A stretch of DNA of 64,000 nucleotides from Achromobacter sp. Marseille-Q4962 (GTDB lineage: Bacteria > Pseudomonadota > Gammaproteobacteria > Burkholderiales > Burkholderiaceae_B), in assembly GCF_943737005.1 (NCBI RefSeq), contig NZ_CALSFU010000017.1, forward strand, positions 1-64,000. Direction: 5' to 3'. Under the pieces are notes generated by a model that was not told the origin of the DNA, did no database searches, and saw only the letters and a program-made list of their open reading frames with translations. This document shows, in pieces, positions 55,445 to 62,683 of this stretch (position 1 is its first letter; the number at the start of each line of letters is the position of its first letter). The translations under genes and the position numbers were made by a program.

Positions 55445-55509
55445 GTGGGCTGACTCTGAAAGCGATGCTCACCAAAGAGGAACGCGGCGCCTCGCGCGCC
55501 GCGCGCCGC

Positions 55510-56745
55510 TTACGATTTCTGGCCTTCGGCCGGTTTCTCGGGCGCGGGCTGGCCGCCGGGCCCCTGGCCCGCCGCGGGCTGCGCGCCCGGCTGCGGCGCG
55601 GCCTGGCCGCCCTTCTTCCATTCGCTCGCCTGCACCGGCGCGCCGGGGCGGATCTTCTGGAACCCTTCGACCACGACCACGTCGCCGGCCTTCAGCCCGC
55701 TGGTGACGATCCATTCGGTCCCGAGGGCGCCGCCGGTGGTGACGGGCACCTGCTCGATCTTGTTGTCTTTCACGAGCATGAGGCTCTGGCGGCCGTCGGC
55801 CGTGCGCTGCAGCGCCTGCTGGGGCACCAGCAGGGCCTGGTCGTTCACGCCCTGCTCCAGGCGCACGCGCACGTACATGCCCGGCAGCAGGATCTGGTCG
55901 GGGTTGGGCACCTCGGCGCGCAGGTTCACCTGGCCGGTGGTGGGATCGACGGTAATGCCGGTGAAGAGCAGCTTGCCCGGATGCGGGTATTCGGAGCCGT
56001 CTTCGAGCACCACCGTGGCGCGCGCGGCGTCCTTGCCCACCTGCTGCAGCCTGCCGCTGGCGAAGGCGCGGCGCAGCTCGGCCAGGTCGGTGGTGGACTG
56101 GGTGAAGTCCACGTAGATGGGATCGAGCTGCTGCACGGTGGCCATCTGGGTGGCCGAAGCGGCTTCGACCAGCGCGCCCTCGGTGACCAGCGGCTTGCCG
56201 ATGCGGCCCGTGATGGGCGAAACCACGTCGGTATAGCCGAGGTTGATGGACGCGTTTTCCTGGTTGGCCTTGGCGGCGGCGACGGCGGCCTCGGCCTGGC
56301 GGTACGAAGCCACGGCGTTGTCGTATTCCTGCTTGCTGACGGCGTTGGCCTTGACCAGCGGCCCGTAGCGGTCGGCCAGCACCTTGGCGCTGTACAGGTT
56401 GGCCTGCGCCTGCTTGAGCTGGGCCGTGGCCTGATCGTACGCGGCCTTGTACGGCGCGGGGTCGATCTTGAAGAGGAGCTGGTTCTCCTTGACGTCGCCG
56501 CCCTGCTCGAAGGCGATTTTCTGGACGATGCCGGTGACGCGGGCGCGGATCTGCGCGTCGCGCACCGCGTCGACCCGGCCGGGCAGGTCGGAGACGATGG
56601 GCGCGCGCTTGGGCGCGACCGTGATGACGCTTACCTGCGGCATGCCGGGATTCATTTTCGGCTTCTCGCCGCACCCTGCCAGCATGAGCGCCAGCAAGCC
56701 GCCGCATACCGCCAGACCCGAAACACGTTTAGGCATTACCCGCAT
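55510..56745 (-). CDS. RND efflux periplasmic adaptor lipoprotein (AcrA/MexA type)
   Basis: A 411-residue membrane-fusion protein. Lipobox LAGC lies at about residues 22-25. The lipoyl half-motifs are RAQIRARV-type sequence (VRDAQIRARVTGIVQKIAFE) and INLGYTDVVSPITGRIGKPL, flanking a helical hairpin (residues ~95-170). The last 35 residues are Gly/Pro/Gln-rich. GGGAG six bases before the ATG sets the start. It is the first gene of the efflux operon. No regulator gene lies beside it. Confidence 0.94.
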   Translation of the reverse strand: MRVMPKRVSGLAVCGGLLALMLAGCGEKPKMNPGMPQVSVITVAPKRAPIVSDLPGRVDAVRDAQIRARVTGIVQKIAFEQGGDVKENQLLFKIDPAPYKAAYDQATAQLKQAQANLYSAKVLADRYGPLVKANAVSKQEYDNAVASYRQAEAAVAAAKANQENASINLGYTDVVSPITGRIGKPLVTEGALVEAASATQMATVQQLDPIYVDFTQSTTDLAELRRAFASGRLQQVGKDAARATVVLEDGSEYPHPGKLLFTGITVDPTTGQVNLRAEVPNPDQILLPGMYVRVRLEQGVNDQALLVPQQALQRTADGRQSLMLVKDNKIEQVPVTTGGALGTEWIVTSGLKAGDVVVVEGFQKIRPGAPVQASEWKKGGQAAPQPGAQPAAGQGPGGQPAPEKPAEGQKS

Positions 56746-56941
56746 CGAAAACTCCCGCGTAGTGAGACGCGCCATGCCCATGCGGCGCGCGCCGCGACGG
56801 TTCGTCGCTGCCGCGGATCGCAGGGGCGCTGTCGCAACGTTTGATCGCAACGTCAGACTGCGTTGTTCTTCTTCGTGCCGGCCGGGGCCGGGACACGGCG
56901 ACAGGCGCGACGACCCGCGCCTGAATAGCCCATTAATGTAA

Positions 56942-56966
56942 CTCAGTTATTGGGGAAATCACTGAG
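56942..56966. promoter_or_regulatory. Inverted repeat in the efflux promoter region
   Basis: CTCAGT (56942-56947) and ACTGAG (56961-56966) form a dyad with 13 bases between, in an AT-richer patch about 200 nt before the adaptor gene. It could be an operator for a distant TetR- or MarR-type repressor, or a terminator stem for the patatin gene. The evidence is weak. Confidence 0.3.
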
Positions 56967-57020
56967 ACAACCGCGTTCTTGCAGCGGCCGCGCGAACTTG
57001 TTGAGAAGGCAACCACGGGC

Positions 57021-58214
57021 TCAACTCCGCTTGCCGTTGCGGTGGATGTCGTGGGCGATGAAGCAGCTTTCTTCGGTGGGCTTGTCCAGGACGCCCGGCT
57101 TGGCCAGCGTGAGGCGGATGTCGCTCAGGCCGGATTCCCAGTGCTCCCGCATGGCTTCGGTGCCGAATTCGTAGTCCTTGGAATAGCGCTCGCGGTGCTT
57201 GGACTCGTAGATGAGGTTGACGATGTTGGTGGCCGGCGTGTGCGCCAGCGCCCGGATGTCGGCCAGGCCGCGCGCATTGCGTTCGGCCGCCGGCAGCTTC
57301 TCCAGCACGCGCTGCAGGCTGTGGCGCAGCTTGAGCACGTTGCGCAGCTGGTCGGTGATCAGGCGCGTGCGGCTGGAATACTGGATGTCCTTCTGGCGCT
57401 CGGCCACCTCTTCCAGCGTGGTGGGCAGCCCCCCGCGCGCGGGCCAGAGATCGACCTGGAAGGCCAGCGTGTCGCGCAGGCTTTCGCTGGAGAACAGATG
57501 CGCCAGCGGCGTATTGGAAACCAGGCCGCCGTCCCAGTAGTGCTCGCCGTCGATCTCCACCGACGGAAATCCGGGCGGCAGCGCGCCGGAAGCCATGATG
57601 TGCTCCGGCCCCAGCGCATGGCGCGAAGTGTCGAAATACGCGAAGTTGCCCGAGCGCACATTCACCGCGCCCAGGCTCACCCGGACCGCCCCGCTGTTGA
57701 GCAGCTTGAAATCCACGTACTGCCGCAGCGTGTCGCGCAGCGGCGACGTGTCGTAGAAACTGGTGGAGGCGGCGCCGCGCCCGCGCAGCCAGTACGGCGG
57801 CGGAAAGCGCGGCTTGAAGAAACCGGGCTGGCCCGAAAGGAGCGCCTGGAAGGCCGAGAGCTGCCCGTTCATGGCAGGCGAGCCGAAGCCGAACGGAATG
57901 CCCTCGAACATGCCGGCCAGCGTCTCGCCCCAGGGGATGGACGCGAACCCGGTGGGACGGCAAATGCTTTCCCAGAAGCCGCGCAGCCGCGCCACGCGCT
58001 CGTCTTCGGGCGAACCGGCGATGATGGCGGCGTTGATCGACCCGATGGAAATGCCGGAGATCCAGTTGGGGCGGATGCCCGCCTCGTGCAGGCCCTCGTA
58101 GACCCCGGCCTGGTAGGCGCCGAGCGCGCCACCGCCCTGCAGGACGAGAGCCACCGTATCGTAGTCGGGCATGCCGCCCTTCTTGCCGGAACGCGATGCG
58201 GCGCGCGCAGTCAT
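57021..58214 (-). CDS. Patatin-like phospholipase with DUF3734 C-terminal domain
   Basis: A 397-residue cytosolic or membrane-associated lipase. The oxyanion loop is VLQGGGALGAYQAG (about 24-37), the nucleophile is S56 in WISGISIGSINAA, and the dyad aspartate is in YWDGGLVSNTP. The C-terminal 120 residues match DUF3734, found in patatin proteins of PHB-making bacteria. The start has GGAGGG twelve bases upstream; an ATG 14 codons later (MPDYDTVALVLQ) is a common alternative. It is in tandem with the DUF4136 lipoprotein gene (15 nt). Confidence 0.9.
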   Translation of the reverse strand: MTARAASRSGKKGGMPDYDTVALVLQGGGALGAYQAGVYEGLHEAGIRPNWISGISIGSINAAIIAGSPEDERVARLRGFWESICRPTGFASIPWGETLAGMFEGIPFGFGSPAMNGQLSAFQALLSGQPGFFKPRFPPPYWLRGRGAASTSFYDTSPLRDTLRQYVDFKLLNSGAVRVSLGAVNVRSGNFAYFDTSRHALGPEHIMASGALPPGFPSVEIDGEHYWDGGLVSNTPLAHLFSSESLRDTLAFQVDLWPARGGLPTTLEEVAERQKDIQYSSRTRLITDQLRNVLKLRHSLQRVLEKLPAAERNARGLADIRALAHTPATNIVNLIYESKHRERYSKDYEFGTEAMREHWESGLSDIRLTLAKPGVLDKPTEESCFIAHDIHRNGKRS

Positions 58215-58229
58215 GTGGGGCCCTCCGCT

Positions 58230-58826
58230 TCAGCGTTGCGTCTTATCGGGCACCTGCGGCGCGGCCACGCCGGCCCTGAACGGGAATTGCGCGTAGATCT
58301 GCGCCATGACCTTCTCCACGCTCTGCTCCGAGGCCGCCGCGGCAGGATCGCGCACCTCGCCCTCCGCCACGCCTTCCCAGACGAGCTGGCGGCGGCGCGC
58401 GTCGACGATGTCCACGTTCAGGGTGCCCTCGGTGTACTGGTAGACCTGGTCGCCCCAGCCGTAGCCGGGCCAGCCGCCATAAAAGCCGGCGCGGTAGCCG
58501 TAGTACGGGCCCATGGGCGGCGGCGCGGGCGAGACTTCCGTTTTCTGGCGCAGCTTGGCGTTGAAATTGACGAGCAGGTCGGGGCTCGCCGCGCTGTACA
58601 CGTAGCCGCGCATCTCCATCTGCGAGCGGGCGGCGTTTTTCAACCGCTCGGTGAGCAGCGTGCTGTAGCCGGCCTTGTCGGTGCCCAGGGGCGACATGAA
58701 CCCGAACGTGCGGTAGCGCGCGAAATCGGCCGCGTGGTCGTAGTCGCTGCGCACCGTGGGCCCGGAGGCGCAGGCCCCCAGCACGAAGGAAAGGGAACCA
58801 GCCGCCAGCATCTTCAGTGCATTCAT
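58230..58826 (-). CDS. DUF4136-domain lipoprotein
   Basis: A 198-residue exported lipoprotein. The signal MNALKMLAAGSLSFVLGACA ends in lipobox LGAC. DUF4136 follows: VRSDYDHAADFARYRTFGF, LKNAARSQMEMRGYVYS, SPDLLVNFNA and the hydrophobic strand EGTLNVDIVDARRRQLVWEG, with a Gly/Tyr/Pro-rich insert near residue 105-125. The function is unknown; the family often attaches to the outer membrane. Two adjacent ATGs are possible; the second has the better distance from GGAG. Confidence 0.85.
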   Translation of the reverse strand: MNALKMLAAGSLSFVLGACASGPTVRSDYDHAADFARYRTFGFMSPLGTDKAGYSTLLTERLKNAARSQMEMRGYVYSAASPDLLVNFNAKLRQKTEVSPAPPPMGPYYGYRAGFYGGWPGYGWGDQVYQYTEGTLNVDIVDARRRQLVWEGVAEGEVRDPAAAASEQSVEKVMAQIYAQFPFRAGVAAPQVPDKTQR

Positions 58827-58956
58827 CATGTGACTCCGGGGTCGCGAGGCCAGGACATATTGCCGCGAAGCGGGCAAAGTTTCAATGATTTCTCATTCTC
58901 ATCGACGGCCTCGCCCTCCATTACACTCACGCTGTCTTCCCGCCGCTTCCCCGCCA

Positions 58957-59790
58957 ATGCCTGAAGTGAAACCCACCCCCATTCCGCCCGTGCGGGCGCT
59001 GGAACTCGACGGCTCCATCTGGCTGCGCTCCGGATCCCAGAACTGGGGCGGCAAGAGCCGCATCGACCTGCTGGCGCAGATCGACGCCACGGGCTCCATC
59101 ACCGCCGCCGCGCGCGCCGTGGGCATGAGCTATAAAGGCGCCTGGGACGCCATCGACGCCATGAACAACCTGGCCGGAGAACCGCTGGTGCTGCGCGCGG
59201 CCGGCGGCAAAGGCGGCGGCGGCACGCAGCTCACCGACCGCGCGCGCGCGCTCATCGCCACCTTCCGCGTCCTGGAGGCCGAGCACCGCAAATTCATGGA
59301 CAACCTGGCGCGCGCCGGCGTGGACGCCAGCGGCGACATCGACCTTATGAGGCGTTTCATGCTCAAGACCAGTGCACGCAACAAGCTGCTGGGCACCGTG
59401 ATCGACATCCGGCCCGGCGCGGTCAACGACGAAATCCGGCTGCGCATCGCGGGCGGCCAGACCATCGCCGCCACCATCACCCGCGAAAGCACCCGCGAGC
59501 TGGGGCTCGCGCCCGGCAAGGAGGCCATCGCGCTGGTGAAGGCCTCTTCCGTGATCGTGGGCGCGCCGGGCCCCGGGCTGCGGCTGTCGGCGCGCAATCA
59601 ACTGCCGGGCACGATCGCCGACGTGCGCACGGGCGCGGTCAACAGCGAAATCCTCATCGCGCTCGACGGAGGCGTCACGCTGGCGGCCATCGTCACCAAC
59701 GAGAGCGCCGCCGACCTCGGGCTGAAAACCGGCGAGGCCGCCGTGGCCATTTTCAAAGCCTCCAGCGTGATACTCGGCGTGCTCGACTGA
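58957..59790 (+). CDS. modE: ModE, molybdate-responsive transcriptional regulator
   Basis: A 277-residue regulator with an N-terminal winged HTH (about 20-120: IDATGSITAAARAVGMSYKG, then WDAIDAMNNLAGEPLV) and two Mop (TOBE) molybdate-binding domains at about 140-205 and 212-277. Each Mop domain begins with the SARN motif (TSARNKLLGTV and LSARNQLPGTI). With molybdate bound it represses modABC. It is convergent with modC. The predicted operator in front of modA supports the assignment. Confidence 0.95.
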   Translation: MPEVKPTPIPPVRALELDGSIWLRSGSQNWGGKSRIDLLAQIDATGSITAAARAVGMSYKGAWDAIDAMNNLAGEPLVLRAAGGKGGGGTQLTDRARALIATFRVLEAEHRKFMDNLARAGVDASGDIDLMRRFMLKTSARNKLLGTVIDIRPGAVNDEIRLRIAGGQTIAATITRESTRELGLAPGKEAIALVKASSVIVGAPGPGLRLSARNQLPGTIADVRTGAVNSEILIALDGGVTLAAIVTNESAADLGLKTGEAAVAIFKASSVILGVLD

Positions 59791-59802
59791 AACAGGCGCG
59801 GC

Positions 59803-59822
59803 GCGGGCCGGCCCCGGCCCGC
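59803..59822. terminator. Hairpin between convergent modE and modC
   Basis: GCGGGCC and GGCCCGC pair around six bases in the 69-nt gap between two convergent stops. No U-tract. It is a plausible shared transcription end. Confidence 0.45.
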
Positions 59823-59859
59823 TCTGCCGCCGGAGCCGCGCCCGGAAACCGCGCGGCCG

Positions 59860-60546
59860 CTACGCGATCCGCGCGTTGGCCACGCCCCGCGCCCTGCCCT
59901 CGTGCAGCTCGAACACCTCGTCGGCCAGCGCGCTCACGTCCGCGGGGTCGTGGGTGATGAGCAGCATCGGTACGTCGAGCTGGCGCTGCAAAGCGTCCAG
60001 CTCCTTGCGCATGCGCGCCCGCAATTGCGCGTCCAGGGCCGAAAACGGCTCGTCCAGCAGCAGGATGTCGGGTTCGAGCGCCAGCGCGCGCGCCAGCGCG
60101 ACCCGCTGCTTCTGCCCGCCCGATATCTCGGCCGGATAGCTGCCCAGGATGGCCTCCAGCTCGAACGCCCTTGCCCAGCGCGCCGCTTCGGGCGGCAGGC
60201 CGCGGCGCGACGGGTTGCGCCAGCCCCGGCGCAGGCCGAAGGCGATGTTCTGCGCCACCGTCAGGTGGGGAAACAGCGCATAGTCCTGGAACAGGTAGGC
60301 CACGCGGCGGGCCTGGCTCGGCAGGCAGATGCCCGCGGCCGAGTCGTACAGCACGCGGTTCCCGACAGCGATGCGGCCCGCGTCGGGGCGCAGCAGCCCG
60401 GCCACCGCGCGCAGCGTCAGGCTCTTTCCCGCGCCAGACGGTCCGAACAGCGCCACGCGCGACGCCCTGGCCTCGAACGCCACGTCCAGCTCGAAACGGC
60501 GCTCGCCGGACAGCATCAGCTTGCGCACGCGGATTTCGATGCTCAT
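59860..60546 (-). CDS. modC: ModC, molybdate ABC transporter ATPase lacking the Mop domain
   Basis: A 228-residue ATPase. Walker A is LFGPSGAGKSLTLRAV (about 33-48), the Q-loop is in YLFQDYALFPHL, the signature is ISGGQKQRVALARAL, Walker B is ILLLDEPFSALD and the switch is LITHDPADV. ModC of E. coli has about 350 residues with a C-terminal Mop domain; this one ends right after the ATPase fold with a short tail. It overlaps modB by 4 bp, so it is part of modABC. Confidence 0.93.
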   Translation of the reverse strand: MSIEIRVRKLMLSGERRFELDVAFEARASRVALFGPSGAGKSLTLRAVAGLLRPDAGRIAVGNRVLYDSAAGICLPSQARRVAYLFQDYALFPHLTVAQNIAFGLRRGWRNPSRRGLPPEAARWARAFELEAILGSYPAEISGGQKQRVALARALALEPDILLLDEPFSALDAQLRARMRKELDALQRQLDVPMLLITHDPADVSALADEVFELHEGRARGVANARIA

Positions 60547-61229
60547 CTCTGCGCTCCGCTGCGGACCCCCGCGGCCAGGGGCAGGAGGCGTCCGGCGCCC
60601 AGCAGCACGGCCACGCAGGTGATGGAAGTAATGAGCACGAGGAGGTTGGCGGTGGCATCGTCGCCGGCCTGGACGGCCTCGTAGATGGCGACCGAGAGGG
60701 TCTGCGTGCGTCCGGGCAGGTTGCCCGCGATCATGAGGGTGGCGCCGAATTCGCCCAGGGCGCGCGCGAATCCCAGCAGCACCCCGGCCGCAATGCCGCG
60801 GGAGGCCAGCGGCAGCGTGACCCGGAAAAACACCCCCGCCTCGCCGATGCCGAGCACCCGGGCCGCGTTTTCGAGCTGGGCGTCCACATTCTCGAACGCC
60901 GCGCGGGCCGACTTGAACACCAGCGGAAACGCCACCACGGCGGCGGCGATCACCGCTCCCTGCCAGGTGAAGACCAGTTCGATGCCCCAGCGCGCCAGCG
61001 TCTCGCCCAGCACGCCGCGCCGGCCGAGCAGCACCAGCAGGTAATAGCCCAGCACGGTGGGCGGCAGCACCAGCGGCAGCGTGAGCAGCGCGTCCAGCAG
61101 GTCGCGCCCGGGCCAACGCCAGCGCGACAGCGCATACGCCGCCGCCGTCCCCGCCACGGCCGCGAGCAGCGTGGCCCAGCCCGCCACTTTCAGCGACAGG
61201 GCCAGCGGCACCCAGACGGGGTTGTCCAT
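60543..61229 (-). CDS. modB: ModB, molybdate ABC transporter permease
   Basis: A 228-residue inner-membrane permease with five or six helices. The EAA coupling segment is ARALGEFGATLMIAGNLPGR, and VLPPTVLGYYLLVLLGRRGV is the conserved N-terminal loop of ModB. It pairs with ModC and receives molybdate from ModA. It lies 7 nt after modA. Confidence 0.95.
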   Translation of the reverse strand: MDNPVWVPLALSLKVAGWATLLAAVAGTAAAYALSRWRWPGRDLLDALLTLPLVLPPTVLGYYLLVLLGRRGVLGETLARWGIELVFTWQGAVIAAAVVAFPLVFKSARAAFENVDAQLENAARVLGIGEAGVFFRVTLPLASRGIAAGVLLGFARALGEFGATLMIAGNLPGRTQTLSVAIYEAVQAGDDATANLLVLITSITCVAVLLGAGRLLPLAAGVRSGAQR

Positions 61230-61236
61230 GGAAATC

Positions 61237-61989
61237 TCAGGGCTTCTGGAAGCCGTATCGCGCGAGGATTGCCTGCCCGGCCGGCGAGAGCACGTAGTTC
61301 ACGAACTCCTGGGCCTGCGCGGCATTGGCGTCGCGCGCGGTGACGGCGATGGGATAGGTCACGGGCGTCTGGGACGGCACGCGCACGGCCACCTTGACCT
61401 TGTCCGGCATGATGGCCGCGTCGGTGGCGAACACGAAGCCCGCCTCGACCTCGCCGCGCGCCACGTAGTCCAGGCTCTGCCGCACGTTCTGCGCCGGCAC
61501 GCCCTTGGCCTGCACGGCGTCCCACAGGCCGGCCGCCCGCAGCGCGCCCTGGGTGTAGCGCCCGACCGGCACCGAAGCCGGATTGCCGTAGGCCACGCGC
61601 TTGACCTCGCCGCGGGTCAGGTCCTGCAGCGACGCGATCGGCAGCGTGCTGTCGGCCGGCACGATGAGCACGATCTGGTTGGCGGCGAAGTCCACGCGCG
61701 AATCCGGGCGCACGGCCTTTTCCTGCACGGCGCGGTCCATGGCCTTCTGGTCGGCCGAGGCGTAGACGTCGGCCGGCGCGCCCTTGACGATCTGCTGCAG
61801 CAATACGTCGGAAGCGCCGAAGTTGAGCACCACCTTGGCGCCGGGGTGCGCCTTCTCATAGGACTGGGCCACGTCCTTGAAGGCGTTGGTGAGGCTGGCC
61901 GCGGCCGACACCACCAATTCGGCCGCGCCGGCATTGGCGCTCAGGGTGGCCAGCGCGAACGCGGCGGCGACTAGCGGTTTCAGGGCCAT
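61237..61989 (-). CDS. modA: ModA, periplasmic molybdate-binding protein
   Basis: A 250-residue periplasmic protein with a signal peptide ending SANAGAAEL (about residue 22). Oxyanion-binding segments are VVSAAASLTNAFKDVAQSYE, FGASDVLLQQIVKGAPADVY, YGNPASVPVGRYTQGAL and the tyrosine region YVARGEVEAGFVF. It is first in modABC, and a ModE box stands 43-66 nt upstream of the ATG. Growth with molybdate should turn the operon off. Confidence 0.95.
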   Translation of the reverse strand: MALKPLVAAAFALATLSANAGAAELVVSAAASLTNAFKDVAQSYEKAHPGAKVVLNFGASDVLLQQIVKGAPADVYASADQKAMDRAVQEKAVRPDSRVDFAANQIVLIVPADSTLPIASLQDLTRGEVKRVAYGNPASVPVGRYTQGALRAAGLWDAVQAKGVPAQNVRQSLDYVARGEVEAGFVFATDAAIMPDKVKVAVRVPSQTPVTYPIAVTARDANAAQAQEFVNYVLSPAGQAILARYGFQKP

Positions 61990-62031
61990 GGGGGCTTCTC
62001 CTCGGGGATTGAAAAAAACGGTAACCGGGTT

Positions 62032-62055
62032 CGAAATATATCTACCTATATAACG
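62032..62055. promoter_or_regulatory. ModE operator upstream of modA
   Basis: CGAAATATAT (62032-62041) and TATATAACG (62047-62055) face each other around a five-base centre. This is very close to the E. coli ModE box CGNTATAT-N6-ATATAACG. It lies in front of modA, and modE is three genes away. Confidence 0.85.
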
Positions 62056-62125
62056 ACAGTCAATTTGGCCGGATGCTTAGGCCGGTATGCATAGTCACGC
62101 AAGCGCGGGCGCTTGCCGCCCGGCC

Positions 62126-62542
62126 TCAGCCGCGCGCCACGTCGTGCACGCGCACCGAGGCGGGGGCCAGCGCCGCGCGCAGCCGCCGCAGCGCCAGTTC
62201 GGGCCGCGCCGCGCCGCACATGAAGATGTCCAGCGCGGCGTACAGATGCTCGGGCCACGAATGGATGCTGATGTGGGATTCGCTCAGCATGACCACGCCG
62301 GTCACGCCCGCGCCCGCGCCGAAATGGTGGAAGTGCGCGCCCAGCACCCGGGCGCCGGCGGCGCGCGCGGCCTCGACGAGTTCGCGTTCCAGCGCGGCGG
62401 CGTCGCCCAGCAGCGCGGCCGCCACGCCGTGGAAGTCAGCCAGCAGGTGCCGGCCCCGGGCCGCGTGCGGCGCCGGACCGGACACCGGACCGGACACCGG
62501 ACCGGACACCGGACCGGACGCCTGGCCTTGCTGGCCGCTCAT
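62126..62542 (-). CDS. speH: S-adenosylmethionine decarboxylase proenzyme (SpeH/SpeD class 1)
   Basis: A 138-residue pyruvoyl enzyme that makes the aminopropyl donor for spermidine. The self-cleavage site is E88-S89 in VVMLSESHISIHSWPE, where S89 becomes the pyruvoyl group; the catalytic cysteine is in LDIFMCG. The core starts at RHLLADFHGV (31-40). The first 25 residues form an unusual SGPV repeat not found in typical SpeH. Its ATG overlaps the small membrane protein stop by 4 bp. A spermidine synthase gene is not in the window. Confidence 0.92.
   Translation of the reverse strand: MSGQQGQASGPVSGPVSGPVSGPAPHAARGRHLLADFHGVAAALLGDAAALERELVEAARAAGARVLGAHFHHFGAGAGVTGVVMLSESHISIHSWPEHLYAALDIFMCGAARPELALRRLRAALAPASVRVHDVARG
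62473..62519. repeat. 12-bp in-frame tandem repeat in speH
   Basis: Three perfect copies and most of a fourth of CCGGACCGGACA run head to tail inside the speH coding region. They encode SGPV units near the N-terminus. Because the unit is 12 bp, gain or loss would keep the frame. Confidence 0.85.
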
Positions 62543-62682
62543 TTGTGGAATCCGCCCGAAGACCAGCCCGAATGCCCCGAGGAGCCGCCCCAGGTCGAGC
62601 CGCCGCCCGAGGAGGACGTGCCCGAACCCGTGACGAAGATGATCACCACGATGGCATACACGGTGTACAGGAACTTGCCCAT
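62539..62682 (-). CDS. Small 47-residue membrane protein with a Gly/Ser-rich tail
   Basis: Between the DUF4178 gene and speH there is an intact frame of 47 residues: MGKFLYTVYAIVVIIFVTGS is a single helix, followed by a tail rich in Gly, Ser, Trp and His ending SSGGFHK. The ATG lies one base after the DUF4178 stop, and the TGA overlaps the speH ATG, so it is tightly coupled on both sides. That packing, together with a helix right after the start, argues it is real. It has no recognised family. Confidence 0.75.
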   Translation of the reverse strand: MGKFLYTVYAIVVIIFVTGSGTSSSGGGSTWGGSSGHSGWSSGGFHK

Positions 62683-62683
62683 G

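Noticed and set aside
52247..55453. A 1068-residue open frame antisense to the RND pump gene
   Set aside because: It is His-, Arg- and Gln-rich with no domain, and is explained by codon bias of the pump gene on the other strand. The pump has complete AcrB motifs.
62473..62519. 12-bp repeats as a CRISPR or integrase site
   Set aside because: Contiguous, in frame within speH, and no cas or integrase gene nearby.
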